Shown in pieces: positions 10,121-22,269 of a DNA stretch of 64,000 bases. The stretch is taken from assembly GCA_958298945.1 (NCBI GenBank), contig OY282605.1, positions 123,128,267 through 123,192,266 of the forward strand, written 5' to 3'. How positions within the stretch are numbered: position 1 is the stretch's first letter; each line of letters opens with the position of its first letter. Made by a program: the position numbers and the translations under genes. This DNA comes from Atherix ibis (Eukaryota > Arthropoda > Insecta > Diptera > Athericidae). The notes under the pieces were generated by a model. It had not been told where the DNA came from. It did not search any database and worked only from the letters and a program-made list of their open reading frames with translations.

Positions 10121-13100
10121 TTAAAGTTAAAATGCCATTCTGGGATAACTACTGGCCATTATGGCTATGTCACTAGCTAGATTCGAACGCAAGACTTTAG
10201 AGACCTAAAGTATGTAAATCAAAACAAACAAAAAAGAATTTACTAAGGAATTCTGGCTTAGCAGATACTCAATATTTTTAAACCGAAATTTATTAAATTG
10301 AAAACAATACAAAAAAAATTATCTTAAATTTGTATGGATTCGAATATAAAAACAAGACAGCATACGAAAAGGATCTCTTATTGGACACACATCACTTTAA
10401 TGACGATGGATTAGCAATAACGATTTTGAGTTGAATAAATTTTCAAAGAAATCACTAAGAAAACCAAAAGGATAATAAATAAAATGAATTTTTGTCCAAT
10501 TGTCTTGGGATTGTGTCTGGGAGTTGTTGCCAGTCCCACTATTCCTGTTCGTTTGTTGGCTTTTCACGTAGGCCGATCCAAGAACAAAGCCCGATTGCAA
10601 TGAACTGTCAAACATACTTTAAACAATGCACTGCCAAACAGCACTGATTGATGTCCGCATATTGGCCAGACCTGATCGGAATTGGTCAGACCGAAGACCT
10701 AGACACCAACCACATGGACTGTAATTCAGGTTTCATGATTCGAAGTCGGAGCGCAGCAATAATGACAGATCGTTCGAATGAGGTCTGAATTCAATAGTAA
10801 ATGATTATCCAGAGCATGGATAGAAGGCAATCTCCCGGATGTACTATAGATCAAATGCAAATACTCTTAACTATTTGGCAAAACGAAACTACAAACACAA
10901 AAGTAAAAACTCTTCCTAATAAACGATTAAACGATTAAAGATACGAGCTTGTCTTCTTTGAAAAGGAATTCCTTAATCTTCATTTGGGCTAGTCCGGTTG
11001 TCCAACTGCTAAATGAGATAAAAATTGCTCTTAATGGTCAATCAAGACCATCTCTTAAGAATTAACATTTAAAAAAAGGATCTCTAAAAACCGACTATAA
11101 AAATAACTGAAAACTTTGAAAAGAAAATAAATTACTTACTATAAAAATAAAAAGAGTCAATACTCAGATAGTGATTTTTTTTTTAAAAATATTTTTTAAA
11201 ATTTTTTTGTTGTTGTTGTTGCTATTTAAGATTCAGATATTTGTGTGTAAAAAGATTCGTATTTTGGAATAGAATTACGAATAAGAATAGAAAGAAGAAG
11301 AAATTATTTATTGTGAAGATTGAAGATGAAGTGTTGTCCGATGATGTTAAACGATGAGATGCAATTCACGTGTGGGACATGAAATACTTAATGGGCCATC
11401 TGCTCAGAATTGATGTTTACAGGAATTATTTAAAAATACCTGACACCGTCTAATGAATCATCCAGTTTGGCTGTTGCGTTTTGGTCTGCTTTAGCTGGAA
11501 ATGCTGCGATGATTAACAATTGCCTCCTAAACCAGCTAGCCAGCTCTAATCGCACTATACACTCTTGGGTCTTACTGAGCTCAGTTTGGTTCGTTATTAT
11601 TATATGATTATTTTTTTCTCTCCATTTTTCGTCTTTATTACTGATGGTGGTATTGGCTCGTTTTTACCTGGAATAATGATGTTTATCTCGGACGAAGAGG
11701 CCGAAGTCTCCTCGAAATTCAAGATTAAGACGTTCGAAAAAATCTCTATTCACGATAATACTTACTTATTTACTTGTTGTAGATCTACAATACATTGGAT
11801 TGTCCTCCTACTTTTTCTCTACTCTTCCGCACACTCTGCACATCACAAAGCCTGTCGTCCATCTAATACAGACTATCTAGAATAATTTGGTTATTGTGAA
11901 CAGCTGACTAAAAGACTTTAAATTTACAAGAAAATATTCAGTTTTTCGATAATAGAATTCCATTTTTCTTTTAGTGAAAGAATATATTGCCATCCTAAAC
12001 AGTTGTTTTTTTTCTCCATTAATTAAAACCATTTATATTTTAGAACGCCTCTTATTTTACAAAATTCTCTATTATATATATTTTTTTATTTTTTTTTTTA
12101 GATATTTTCATATCAATTTTACTACCCCATATTGAGTCGATAACATATTTTGACAGAGCCATAAATACGCCCAGTCTGTGTAAGTATTTTTATAACATTC
12201 ACTAATGCAGTAACCGCAATTAAATAAATTCTATTTTTGAAAATTTATTGTAATTATAAGGCTTCAGTTGTGAATAGAAACATTCTAAAGTGCAACGTGA
12301 AAAAAATTTTAATTACTAAAAAAATAACCACCCACTCACTCACTTCTCTGTGATTAAAGCGAATACAAAAACGAACAAATTTAATTATATAGAAATTCAT
12401 GAATAATTTGGAATTTTAATTTGAATCTGGTGATTCGCATAAGTAACAGATTCTAATACCAAAAAAAATTCAACAATAATTTATCGGAGAATAATCAATT
12501 TTTTTTTTATAGCAAAGTAAATTATGGATTTATCCAGTAACACCCAGTTCGGTTGTCACGAATTTCCTGTTTATTATGTAGAAAAATATCAGTTTTTTTT
12601 CGTTTTTAACTTAACTACAATAAATAATAAATTAAATAAAATAATTACTGACAACTTATTTAAAATTGACTTTTAAGTAGAAAAAAAAAACCCCAAAGAT
12701 GACGCAAACATCACCAGTTACTGATAGTAAATTATTCATTATTATATTATTAAATATTTTTGTTATTGATCGAAAATAACTTTATAAATTCTTATGATGA
12801 TTATTAAGTTTTTTTTTAATCGATTTGAATAGTATTTAATATGCTTGAATTGTTGACTAACTAAAATGACCAAAGTTGATTGATAAGCTTTTCGTTTGAG
12901 TAAAGCATATAAAATATGAAAAACAGAAAAAAAATCGGCGTCAATAATCATAAAAGTGTATTAAATTTATTTAATATTGATTAGAAAACTCTTAAGTAAG
13001 TAAATCGTACATTTGCCTTTTTGAGGACTTACGTCAGACATTCAATAATTAATGGGAATTTTTCGCATTTCTCACTCATTAATTAAAGTTAAATTGACAG

Positions 13101-13375
13101 TTTCTGAATAAAGTTAATTATAATGAAATGAGAAAGGAAAACACATGATTTTGCAAAAAATTTACAGAAAACATGTTTACTGTAAAAAAATTTAGTTAAC
13201 AGCGGTTATTTTTGGTAAAAAATTTCAACAAAGTCACTCGATGGAAAATTATCATAAAAATAACCAATCAAAAGTTGTGCAAACATTTCGAAGTATCAGC
13301 TTTCTTTCAGTAAAATTTCTCATTTCTAAATAGAAAAATTCCCAGTTACAAATCAGACCTGAAATATTTTGAAAA
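10121..13375. other. Unassigned DNA between minisatellite modules
   Basis: No supported gene. A 72-codon minus-strand frame at 10397-10615 is Ser/Gln/Asn-rich and has above-average G+C, but no good splice site. A 106-codon plus frame at 11565-11885 opens only with TTG. A moderately GC-rich patch at 11340-11560 contains GAAATGCTGCGATGATTAAC. The rest is AT-rich with homopolymer runs and a (TTG)n tract near 11206. Confidence 0.4.
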
Positions 13376-14116
13376 AATTAGTAGCTCAGTAAAAATTTTC
13401 AGTAAAAATAAGTTCCGAAAAAAATTTCATTAAAAAATAGTTTAGTAAAAATTGGTTCAGTAAAAATTGGTTCAGTAAAAATTAGTTCCGTAAAAATACA
13501 ATAGTTCAGGAAAAATTCATTCAGTAAAAATTGGTTCAGTAAAAAGTAGCTCAGTAAAAATTTTCAGTAAAAATGAGTTCCGTAAAAATTTCAGTAAATT
13601 TTTTTAGTAAAAAGAGTTCAGTAAAAATTAGCTCATTAAAAATTGGTTCAGTAAAAATTAGTTCAGTAAAAATTGGTTCTGTAAAAATTAGTTCTGAAAA
13701 AATTGGTTCAGGAAAAATTGGTTCTGTAAAAATTGGTTCACTAAAAATTGGTTCACTAAAAATTAGTTCTGAAAAAATTAGTTCAGGAAAAATTGGTTGA
13801 ATAAAAATTGGTTCAGTAAAAATTAGCTCAGTAAAAGTAAGTTCCGTAAAAATTAATTCACTAATCATTTTCAGTAAAAATTTTTAATAAAAATAGTTCA
13901 GCAAAAATTGGTTCAGTAAAAATTGATTCTGTTAAACTTGGTTCAGTAAAAATTAGTTCAGTAAAAATTTGTTCAGTAAAAATTGGTTCAGTAAAAATTA
14001 GTTCAGTAAAAATTATTTCAGTAAAAATTAACTCAGTAAAAAATAGTTCAGTAAAAATTAATTCAGTAAAAATTGGTTCTGTGAAAATGGGTTTACCAAA
14101 AATTGGTTTAGTCAAA
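13376..14116. repeat. Minisatellite array 2, 15-base GGTTCAGTAAAAATT
   Basis: About 45 units of 15 bases, with variants GGTTCTG, AGTTCAG, AGCTCAG and GGTTCAC before TAAAAATT. Because 15 is a multiple of 3, the array reads as pentapeptide repeats on both strands (FTEPI/FTELI on minus, SSVKI/GSVKI on plus), which gives spurious open frames. Divergence is higher than in array 1 and no perfect central block remains. The shared CAGTAAAAATT core and shared right flank show common ancestry with array 1. Confidence 0.95.
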
Positions 14117-14620
14117 TTTGGTTAATTACAAATTTTCAATTTTTAATAAAAATTAATATGCGTTTAGCTTTAATTTCGCATTTAGAGAAGAAGCATTAAA
14201 AAACACAATAAAAAAAATTGTTCATTCTTATTTATGCGTACAGAATATTTACTATAAGTTCAAATTGGCTCTATAATATTATCTTGCGTGAATTTTTTTT
14301 CTATAAGAATGCATTATTAAAAAATATTTTCAAAAAAATAAATCTGAGTAAATTTTGATTATATTCCCAGAAAAAAAATAGTTAAATTTAAAAATAAATC
14401 CAAAATATTTAACAGGAAAAACTAGAATTTCTTCAATGTTTAACATTAGTGACCATTATTCGTATAATCACCTCAGACTAAGTAGTTTTTTAATAACTTC
14501 TTTTTCTGTGTAATCGAAAAACGGGAAGTTGTGTATTTTCAATTTTCTTAAACTGTAAGTAATTATAGACTTTAAGAATTTTAAAGAGATTGAAAGAGGG
14601 AAGGGCACAAAACCATAACC
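14117..14620. repeat. Flank of array 2, duplicate of 9621-10120
   Basis: This is the second copy of the non-repetitive flank described for array 1. It starts GGTTAATTACAAATTTTCAA (array 1: GGTTAATTATAAAACTTCAG) and runs to GAGGGAAGGGCACAAAACC. Both copies are in the same orientation relative to their arrays. Small insertions and deletions separate them, so the duplication is not recent. Confidence 0.85.
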
Positions 14621-16355
14621 AGTACGAATCCCCATGCAGACAATATTATTAAATCTTCCCATAACGTAATTAGATGCAAACATTTAATTACAGTCCAGGC
14701 CATGTACGAAAATAAACGCATCCGACCATGGGATTATTGCTGATAAGAACAGCCCCTTTGTTGGCCATTCCAGTTTAATTATTCAAAATGCGATATTCTC
14801 GTTTTGGGATTTGCTTTTCGCTCTAATGGCACGATTGGAACGATTATGACCGTACGCCCTGCAAATACGCTATTCGCGGTAGACTGTCATTGCGATAGTG
14901 GCGCCGCGTAGTAGGCAAACTATGAGTAACGAAAACAGACCATCGCCAAAGTGAGGCGTTGTTGTAGGAAAATTTTCAGTTTTTGTGACTTTGTGTCTGA
15001 TTATTTGCTTTTCATATGGAATTTTCGTTCCTAATTCAAATAGAAATAAAAATAATTAATTACGTTTAAATATAGTAAAATAATCGCAGTATTAGCGTAC
15101 AAAGGTGATCAATCAGTCATCAAAAGTGTGTGTGTGGGTATGAGTACTTTTGGAGAGGTACACATTCGATAAGCAGGTGATTCATGACCATCGCTGTGGG
15201 GGTAATAATCTTCGGGCTACTAAATTGAACGATTAGGTCGGCTTCATTGCACTCTTCAAACACTTCTCGTCGCCAGGTCTGAGCCACTCCAAAAATCAAC
15301 TAAAACATTATTGGATGAAGCTATTATTTAATCGAGCATTTCTTTCCCTCGAAACGAAGAATCAAGAGCTAAGAATCGAGGTAATTAAGAAAGAAACCTT
15401 CAAGATAATTACGAAAGTCGCCTGTTATCTAAAATAGTGTAGACTGTTTAGCTTAAGAGTAATTTAAAGGTGGATTTTTACGAAAATAAACGCACACACA
15501 CACTCTGTCAATTGAGTTTATATTCAACAAAAGAAAGAAATCATCCAACGTGTGTAGCTGGTCTCTTTTCAGAAGAACAAAGTTTTCACTGTATTGTATA
15601 ATTTTTGTTGAAAAGTTTTCTTTCTGCTCTTTTTTCGTTGGTGTTACCTGAAAAACCTTAGTCGGTAATTGATTACCTCTTAATTGTGGGAAACAGAAAG
15701 TGAACAGTTCTACTGGTGATTTTTTGATGACCGTCAATTTGATTCAAGATGAGTCTTTAATGAGGCTTTATATGTTTTTTTTCTTGGTTTTGTAAACACA
15801 AAAGAATAAAATTAACTTTATTTTTATTGCCTTACCACAAAGAAAATCAAAAAAATGAAATTTGATCTTAAATAGGAAAAAAAATATTGTAAATCGAGTT
15901 TTTTTATAAATTAAAATTAAATTTAGAGAATTTTTGGTATTATTATACAAATTTGAAATTTAAGTGGGCGCCATAAGCGTTTTCTTGTTTTATCAACAAA
16001 AAAAATTATTATTTTTCCTTTAATATTTAATAGCGTTGATTTGTAAGTTAAGAAATTTTGAAAAAAGTGCGACTTTTTATTAAAAGGTTTCATTATGTGA
16101 CGTTTATTGTAAGCAGCTTGTCTATATTTTCCGATTTACGTATTGTCGAGAAAGTTTTTGTTAATATATTTTTTTTAATACAACATTTATGAGCTGAATA
16201 TAATATTATGAAAAATTCTATTTCTTTGTATTTCGTACATAGAGTTTTTACGCATTTAATTTCTTAAGTCTACATTTGCCATATTCTATTGAAAATAGAA
16301 TATCAACAAAAATACTCAAAATTATGAAATAAAATGAAAATAAGTCGACCGCAAT
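14621..16355. other. Unassigned DNA with a GC-richer island
   Basis: Around 14690-14960 the sequence becomes GC-balanced with many CpGs (for example GTGGCGCCGCGTAGTAGGC) and lacks an open frame. It could be a conserved noncoding or promoter-proximal element. A second patch lies at 15170-15330. A 94-codon minus frame at 15453-15737 has no motif. The rest is AT-rich. Confidence 0.4.
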
Positions 16356-17880
16356 TCTGTCAAAATTGGCTTAGCCGAAATTGGTTTAGCCCAAATTGGC
16401 TCAGTCAAAATTGTTTCGGAAAAATTGATGCAGTAAAAATTGGTTCACTCAAAATTGGTTGAACAAAAATTTTTCAGGACAAATTTTTAGAGAAAATTGG
16501 TTCAGCAAAAATTGGTTCGGGCGAAATTGGCTTAGCCAAAATTGGGTTAGACAAAATTGGGTCACTCAAAAATTCGTGCAGTAAGAATTGGCTTAGTCGA
16601 ACTTGGTTTAGTCGAAGTTAGTTTAGCCAAAATTGAATGAGTAAAAATTGATTCAGTGAAAATTGGTTCAGTTCAAATTAGTTCGATCAAAGTTAGTTCA
16701 ACAAAAAATTTTCACCACAAATTCTCAGGACACATTTTCAGGAAAGGATCTAAAAGAAATTCTCAGGAAAAAATTTTGAAACAAAATTTTTAGGAAAAAT
16801 TTTCAGGACAAATTTTCAGAAAAAAATAGTTTAGTCCAAATTGGTTCAGCAAAAATTGATTTAGATAAAATTGGTTCAGTCAAAATTGGCTAGGTCAAAG
16901 TTGATTTAGTCAAATTGGTTCAGTCAAAATTGTGTCGGTAAAAATTTATGCAGTCAAAATTGGTTCACGCAAAATTGGTTCACTCAAAATTGGTTGAACA
17001 AAAAATTTTCAGGACAAATTTTCAGAGAAAATTGGTTCAGCCCAAATTGGTTCAGCAAAAATTGGTTCGAAAACTTGGTTCAGGCAAAATTGGTTCGGTC
17101 GAAATCGGTTTAGTCAAAATTGGTTTACTCAAAAATTGATTCAGATAAAATTGGCTTAGTGAAAATTATTTTATTCAAAATTGGCTCAGTCAAAATTGGT
17201 TCAGACAAATTTTGTTCAGTTAAAATTGGTCCACTAAAAATTTTCTATAAAAATTGGTTTTCTCAAAATTGGTTTAGCCAAAATTGGTTTAGTAACAATT
17301 GGTTCAGTCGAAATTGATTTATTTAAAATTGGCTCACTCAAATTTGGTTTGAGTAAATTGTAAATTGATTCAGCCCAAATTGGTTTAGCCAAAATTGGAT
17401 TAGTAAACATTGATTTAGTAAAAATTTTTAGTAAAAATCGGTTTAGTTAAAATTGGTTCAGTCAATATTTGTTCAGTCGAAATTGGTTTAGTCAAAATTG
17501 GTTAACTCAAAAATTGGATCAGGAACAATTGGTTCAGTCTAAATTGGTTCCTTTCAAAATTGTTTTAGTCAAACTCGGTTCAGTAAAAATTGGTTCACTC
17601 AAAAATTGGCTTAGTCAAAATTGGCTCAGTACAATTGGTTCAGTAAAAATTTGTTTAGTCAAAATTGGCTCAGTCAAAATTGGTTCAGTTAAAATTGGTT
17701 TATTCAAAATTGGCTCAGTCAAAATTGGTTCAGTCAAAATTATTTTAATCAGATTTGGTTCCGCAAAAATTGGTTCAGTCAAAATAGGTTAATTCAAAAT
17801 CGATTCAGTTAAAATTGGTTAACTTAAAATTGGTTTAGCCAAAATTAATTCCATCAAAATTGGTCCAGTAAATGAAAATT
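16356..17880. repeat. Minisatellite array 3, 15-base GGTTCAGTCAAAATT
   Basis: About 95 degenerate 15-base units. The common form is GGTTCAGTCAAAATT, with GGTTTAGCCAAAATT and GGCTTAGTCAAAATT variants and occasional CAGGACAAATTTT units near 16730-16820. The TAAAAATT form of arrays 1 and 2 is a minority here. In-frame translation gives peptide repeats (GSVKI, WFSQN), not genes. The flanks do not resemble those of arrays 1 and 2. Confidence 0.95.
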
Positions 17881-19080
17881 AGTCTTCTGAATTTAGTGAT
17901 CCTACAATCTGGGATTGTGTCATGTTAAGACCGACTGCTATTCAAATATTAACTGAATTCTTGTTTGGTATTACAATTGTCGACCAATTGTCAATCGTGT
18001 GACTTTTGTAGTGTCATAATAAAAATTTTCTATGTATTACTGACAATTCCAAACTAGTTTATTCATTTTTAATGAAATTTTCATACAGATTTTTATTAAA
18101 AATAATTGGTAGTCACATTTCTTGGTTATTTGTAACTTTTTTATATTTTATTTTAAAATATATAATTTCCTGCTGTGATTTTATTGAATTTATGAGCACA
18201 AAAATTTTGATTTAAAAAGTTCCGTGGAAAATAAGTCACCAATCATCCCTTAAATCTGTTGTCATAAATTCATTTGTGGATGATATCTAATCAAATAAAT
18301 CATAGTTTATGATATTTTTAGAAAATAAATTTTAATTGTCTACTGAGATGACTTTGAGTGCCTGGTAATAAACCATTTCAGTTTGGGTTTAGTTTCTTAG
18401 TCATTTTATGAGTGCTCTGCTTACATTTCTATCGGGATCCAAAGCCTAAATTCGTCAGCTTGGTTGTTATCGTCGACATCATCCTCTGAAGTTATCGTTG
18501 TACAAATTGCACATCACTTTCGAATGTCGTTTCACTTTCAAGCAAATAAAGGCGTACACACACATCTTACTCAGGTTGGGTACCACCTCATCGCATAAAT
18601 CAAATTAAATGCCACGAAAATGATACCACTGAGTCTATAGTATCTAAAAGTGTGCATTGATGGCCAAGAGGTGAACAGGAACTTGGAAATGTAAATACAA
18701 GAAAATTTAAAGATTTTTATTTGGTATACCATGTAAATAAATTCAATTCATTGAAGGTGAAGATGAACATTGGACAAAAAAAATTATGAAGAAGAAGAAG
18801 AATGAGGAAATGCAAAGCTGGGCTCATAAAAAGAAGCTTTTCATGTTGAACGAAAAACCGGACGAAGGGGGATGAGCCTCTCTTATATTTGTACTATGGA
18901 ACCCGCCTCACAAAAAAATAAAGTATTTTTATCATTTCATTTTTTATGATTTTTTTTTGTACAATATTTGAATAGACGTCAAGTTACGACGGCAACGACA
19001 GATATGTGTGGATTTTGTAATGGACTGAAGATTGCGTGAAGTGTCGTAAAATGGGAGTCGCGTCTTTCTGTTATTGCACC
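17881..19080. other. Unassigned DNA with a GC-richer patch
   Basis: At 18410-18560 the base composition is balanced (for example ATCGTCGACATCATCCTCTG), but I see no frame bounded by splice sites. Purine-rich sequence lies at 18760-18880. The remainder is AT-rich. Confidence 0.4.
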
Positions 19081-19089
19081 TTGTCAAGG

Positions 19090-19460
19090 GGAGTATTGTT
19101 CGTGGTCTGACTGATAAGAGGCACAGCTATAAAAATACTCAGATTATGGAGTGGATTAGTTCGATCTGGGATGGTCAAGTCTGTGCTAGGTCCAGTTTTA
19201 TACACAGATCAGAGCCTCAGGTCTATACCGGTTGTTGTCGGACGGAAATCATTCGATCTGAGTAAGCCGATTCTCAGCTTTTAATGTTAATGTTCACACT
19301 CGTACAGAGAATAGGCTTTCATTGAACTACCAAGTCAAGGGAGATTAGCTGCTTTTTGGAACATAGAACTGAGTATTCATCTTCCCCGCGACGTTACTCT
19401 TTTCAAATCCGCTTTGTTAAATCACATGTCCATTCTCATGCTAATCACAATCTCTAAAGA
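19090..19460 (+). mobile_element. Relic of a non-LTR reverse transcriptase, C-terminal half
   Basis: In one frame GLTDKRHSYKNTQ resembles the segment before the RT substrate-binding motif. In another frame SGMVKSVLGPVLYT matches SGVPQGSVLGPVLYT. About 90 bases on, RTENRLSLNYQVKG and then FWNIELSIHLPRDVTLFKSA resemble the RT tail, where a conserved WN is followed by LP and an FK-L-H segment. Frameshifts are needed to join these, and the palm aspartates are not visible. The call rests on short motifs in the right order. Confidence 0.42.
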
Positions 19461-20360
19461 CTAATAAATACACGAAATGAATGAAAAATATTATTTTCCA
19501 CATCGTCTACATAAAGTTTATTCTCTGCTCATTTCGGTTTTAAATGTAATATTTTTCAATGGCCATTCTGACAATTCAGTAAATGCTGTTCAGGTGTTAC
19601 GCCAGTACAACACGAACTCGAACACGGACAAAAAACCGCATTTAATGCGAATCCCCAACATCCGTTTGTCTTCATTTCGTTTTTGGATAGTGAAGATGGA
19701 TACACGTAGCAGATGTAGTACTTTCTAGATATTTTTTACTCGTATACGGTTTATTTTTTGGTTCTGTTTTCGTGTATAATAAAAATAACATAAAAACAGT
19801 GGAGCTTTGTTAGGATTCATTCTCCATCCACCCACCATTCCCGGGCGGGATAATTTACTCATTCTCAAAAACCACACTTTTACGACTCTAAATAACATAT
19901 GTACTCTCGTAAAGTACAATTTTTCACGAATCGCATTATTCGGTGGTGTTTTTATATTCATTCCAATTATCTACGCGAGAAGTTTGGGGGTTGTAAGACC
20001 GTAAAAACTTTCAAACCATTTTATATTGTATGTTCGACCTCATCCTCTTGGGCATGAATAGTATTTGATATTTTTTCACCATATTTTTTAACGTTATATT
20101 GTACATAATTTGTTGTCTATGTTAAAAATTATTTAAACAAAAAGAACAACAACAAAAAAAAATTTGTATTGGAAAAATGATCAGAAATTTTTATGGAAGT
20201 TTATGAATTTTTTAATAATATTTTTTTTTAATGTGTCTTACGAGTTCAATTCTAAAAAACAATTATTTTTTAAAGGTAAAAATGTTTGCTCATTAATTTT
20301 TACAGGTTTTTTCAATAAGCAGATTTATTTAATAATATTAATTAACGTGAAGTGTTATTG
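19461..20360. other. Unassigned AT-rich DNA
   Basis: No supported gene. GC-richer patches at 19590-19720 and 19800-19900 are open in more than one frame but lack motifs and splice pairs. Confidence 0.4.
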
Positions 20361-20364
20361 AGGG

Positions 20365-21620
20365 AGTAAACACCAATCGATGATTTTTCTGTGGGCTTGT
20401 CCAAAACTCAGACGTGTAGGAAAAGGGAATTTGACGATATCTCTCGAAAAAAGGGATTAAGTATGACTGAAAAAGCGAGAGCGAAACTTTTTATAACGAG
20501 ACACAGTGACATCATGAATAGAATTGACCAATAAGATCACGATAAACATGACTTTTACGAGCATTGAAAAAAGTATTTTTGACTGGAAAGGTAGGACTGG
20601 ATGGATATTGGTTCTGGTCCGTAAGTCCATACACGAGATGTGTTACCAGAGAGTGGTTTGGTAATACTGCGAAATATTACTCCGTGAAATTTGTATTGTA
20701 GCTTATGTTCTTCTTAACGTGGGGTACACGTTACAGCCTCGTCTGGTAACTATGCAACTTTATAGAAGCTGTAGTGCATAACGAAAAATAAAACAGCGAA
20801 CTTTGGACCAATGATCTACCATCAAATTTTATGTTGAACTTGGTGAGTCCGTAAAAACGAAAAGTTACAGAAGTCTTCGCGAGACATTTTGTACCATGAG
20901 GAGTTATAAGGAATTTTTGGCTGACTGAGGAGCTGTGGAGGACAAACTTTGCTCAGGGAGGCCTTCAACATCGACAATTGAAGAAAATACGGAACGGGTG
21001 CGAGTTCTTGTACCTCTACAATCAGCTATTAACCAAGTTTTTTATAAATAATGTAGAACCTTAGGAGGATCAGACTGGGATTGGAGCTACTTAGATGCTC
21101 CTCCGTAACAAGACTTCCTATCACATGGCTATCTTCATCTAGGGGTTTTGTGTAAAAAAGACTACCGTGGATCCTCAGTCCCCTACTCGTCGGATCCAAG
21201 TCTATATTTCCTAAAATCAAAATCAAAACAAAGAGCTGGAAAAAATTGGTCTCATTACTTTTCTATCACACTTTATAGGTTTCAGTATAAAAGTACTTTA
21301 ATGCCTACTAAAATTCTATTCAGTTCGTTGTCTTTTGACAATACGCTCCTAACGTTGGTCTAAAAACGCTCCTAGGTACCAAACGTTATGTAATGCCATT
21401 AAGATTTACAGGAGTACATGCCTCATGCCGGAGAGTAAAAGTTATATGGACACATTTGTTTTTATTCGTGGCTTGGCAAACCAGTTCTGGAGAATTTTGC
21501 TGCTGGGTTTACAGTATTTCGAAAGCATATAGGGGATTTTGCTTGATACAAGATCACGATAGGCCGAATCATCTGATATATGGCGAAGAAGGAGTCAGCA
21601 CAGATTAGAAGATTGGAAAA
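20365..21620 (-). mobile_element. Jockey-like LINE ORF2 piece, split by a mariner
   Basis: The right part (21276-21620, minus strand) gives HITFTLRHEACTPVNLNG, then YLGAFLDQR, the post-palm region of Jockey-like RT. The left part (20365-20631) continues with VWTYGPEP, KSHVYRDL and a segment like YKKFRSRFFSHT, the RT tail. The two are separated exactly at the LKPIWTYG motif by the element at 20632-21273. Several stops and frameshifts mark it as dead. It belongs to the same family as 41956-42755: both share CCGTAAGTCCA, TTATAACGAGACACAG and GAGAGTAAAAGTT-like words. Confidence 0.65.
20632..21273 (+). mobile_element. Deleted 642-base mariner relic with TA target duplication
   Basis: The element is flanked by TA on both sides (20630-20631 and 21274-21275). 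Its inverted ends are degenerate: the left starts CACGAGATGTGTTACCAGAG, and the right, read inwards, starts AAGTGTGATAGAAAAGTAAT, which closely matches the right end of the relic at 58571-59242. Inside, 20812-21012 reads STIKFYVELGESVKTK, then VEDKLCSGRPSTSTIEENTE, then RVRVLV, the N-terminal helix-turn-helix region typical of mariner transposases. One stop splits it. No catalytic domain remains. The same LINE site without the insert exists at 42323-42352. Confidence 0.72.
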
Positions 21621-22265
21621 TAAATATTAAAGAAATTTTTTGTTTTTCCCGAATTTAAATTTTTTTTTGATTCAATTAAATTTAATAGAATTTTTTAAAT
21701 TGATTTGTAAATTTTTTTAAATAAAAATTAGAAATTAAGAATCGATTTTTCTAAATGGAGGCACTACAAATGGTTCAATATCAGTATTGGGGAGTATGGC
21801 TGGAAAATGGAATTTGCCTCAAGTCTGTGACCTAAAAAACTGGGATATTATTACACTAAAAAACAGGAAGAAAATGACGCAAAACCTATATTATCCATAG
21901 AATAAATCCTATTATGGATAGTGAGTGACTCAGAACTCAAATAATACTGACACATCGTATGACTTCTATGAATTGGTATTACGGTTGTCGAGCAACTCTC
22001 ATTCAATGGAATTTCTCTAATATTATATTAGAAATTTCTTAATTTTTTGTATGGATGCAAATAAAAAGGAGCAGTGATAATTTTTGAAGTAGTTGCAGCG
22101 TTTGAATTGCATGGGAATTGAAATGCTTAGTCGAACTGTAAATTTCGCGTCTGTATGTCCATATTAGTTTTAGTTCGGAATTAGAAATTTCACTGTTTAT
22201 TATCAGTTTTGACTTTTTGCAGTTTTTTCTAAGTAAAAGATTAATAGTAAATTTATTGTAAGTAT
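21621..22265. other. Unassigned DNA between LINE pieces
   Basis: AT-rich with no coding signal. It may hold decayed parts of the neighbouring LINEs that I cannot read. Confidence 0.4.
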
Positions 22266-22269
22266 GATT

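Noticed and set aside
10185..10215. tRNA-like B box (GATTCGAAC on plus, inverted)
   Set aside because: The bases around it cannot form a T-stem and no A box or cloverleaf is visible. At most a decayed SINE promoter.
11565..11885. 106-codon plus frame with hydrophobic segments
   Set aside because: No ATG start in the early part, no splice pair, and hydrophobicity explained by T-rich DNA.
13551..14115. Open frames with FTEPI/FTELI or SSVKI pentapeptide repeats in arrays 2 and 3
   Set aside because: They result from a 15-base unit that is a multiple of three and lacks stops. Both strands are open, with no start context or non-repeat domain.
21029..21226. Minus-strand frame with LILLRFYIIY resembling an RT VLGPILY motif
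   Set aside because: It lies within the mariner relic and on the wrong side of the RT tail for the LINE order, so the likeness is chance.
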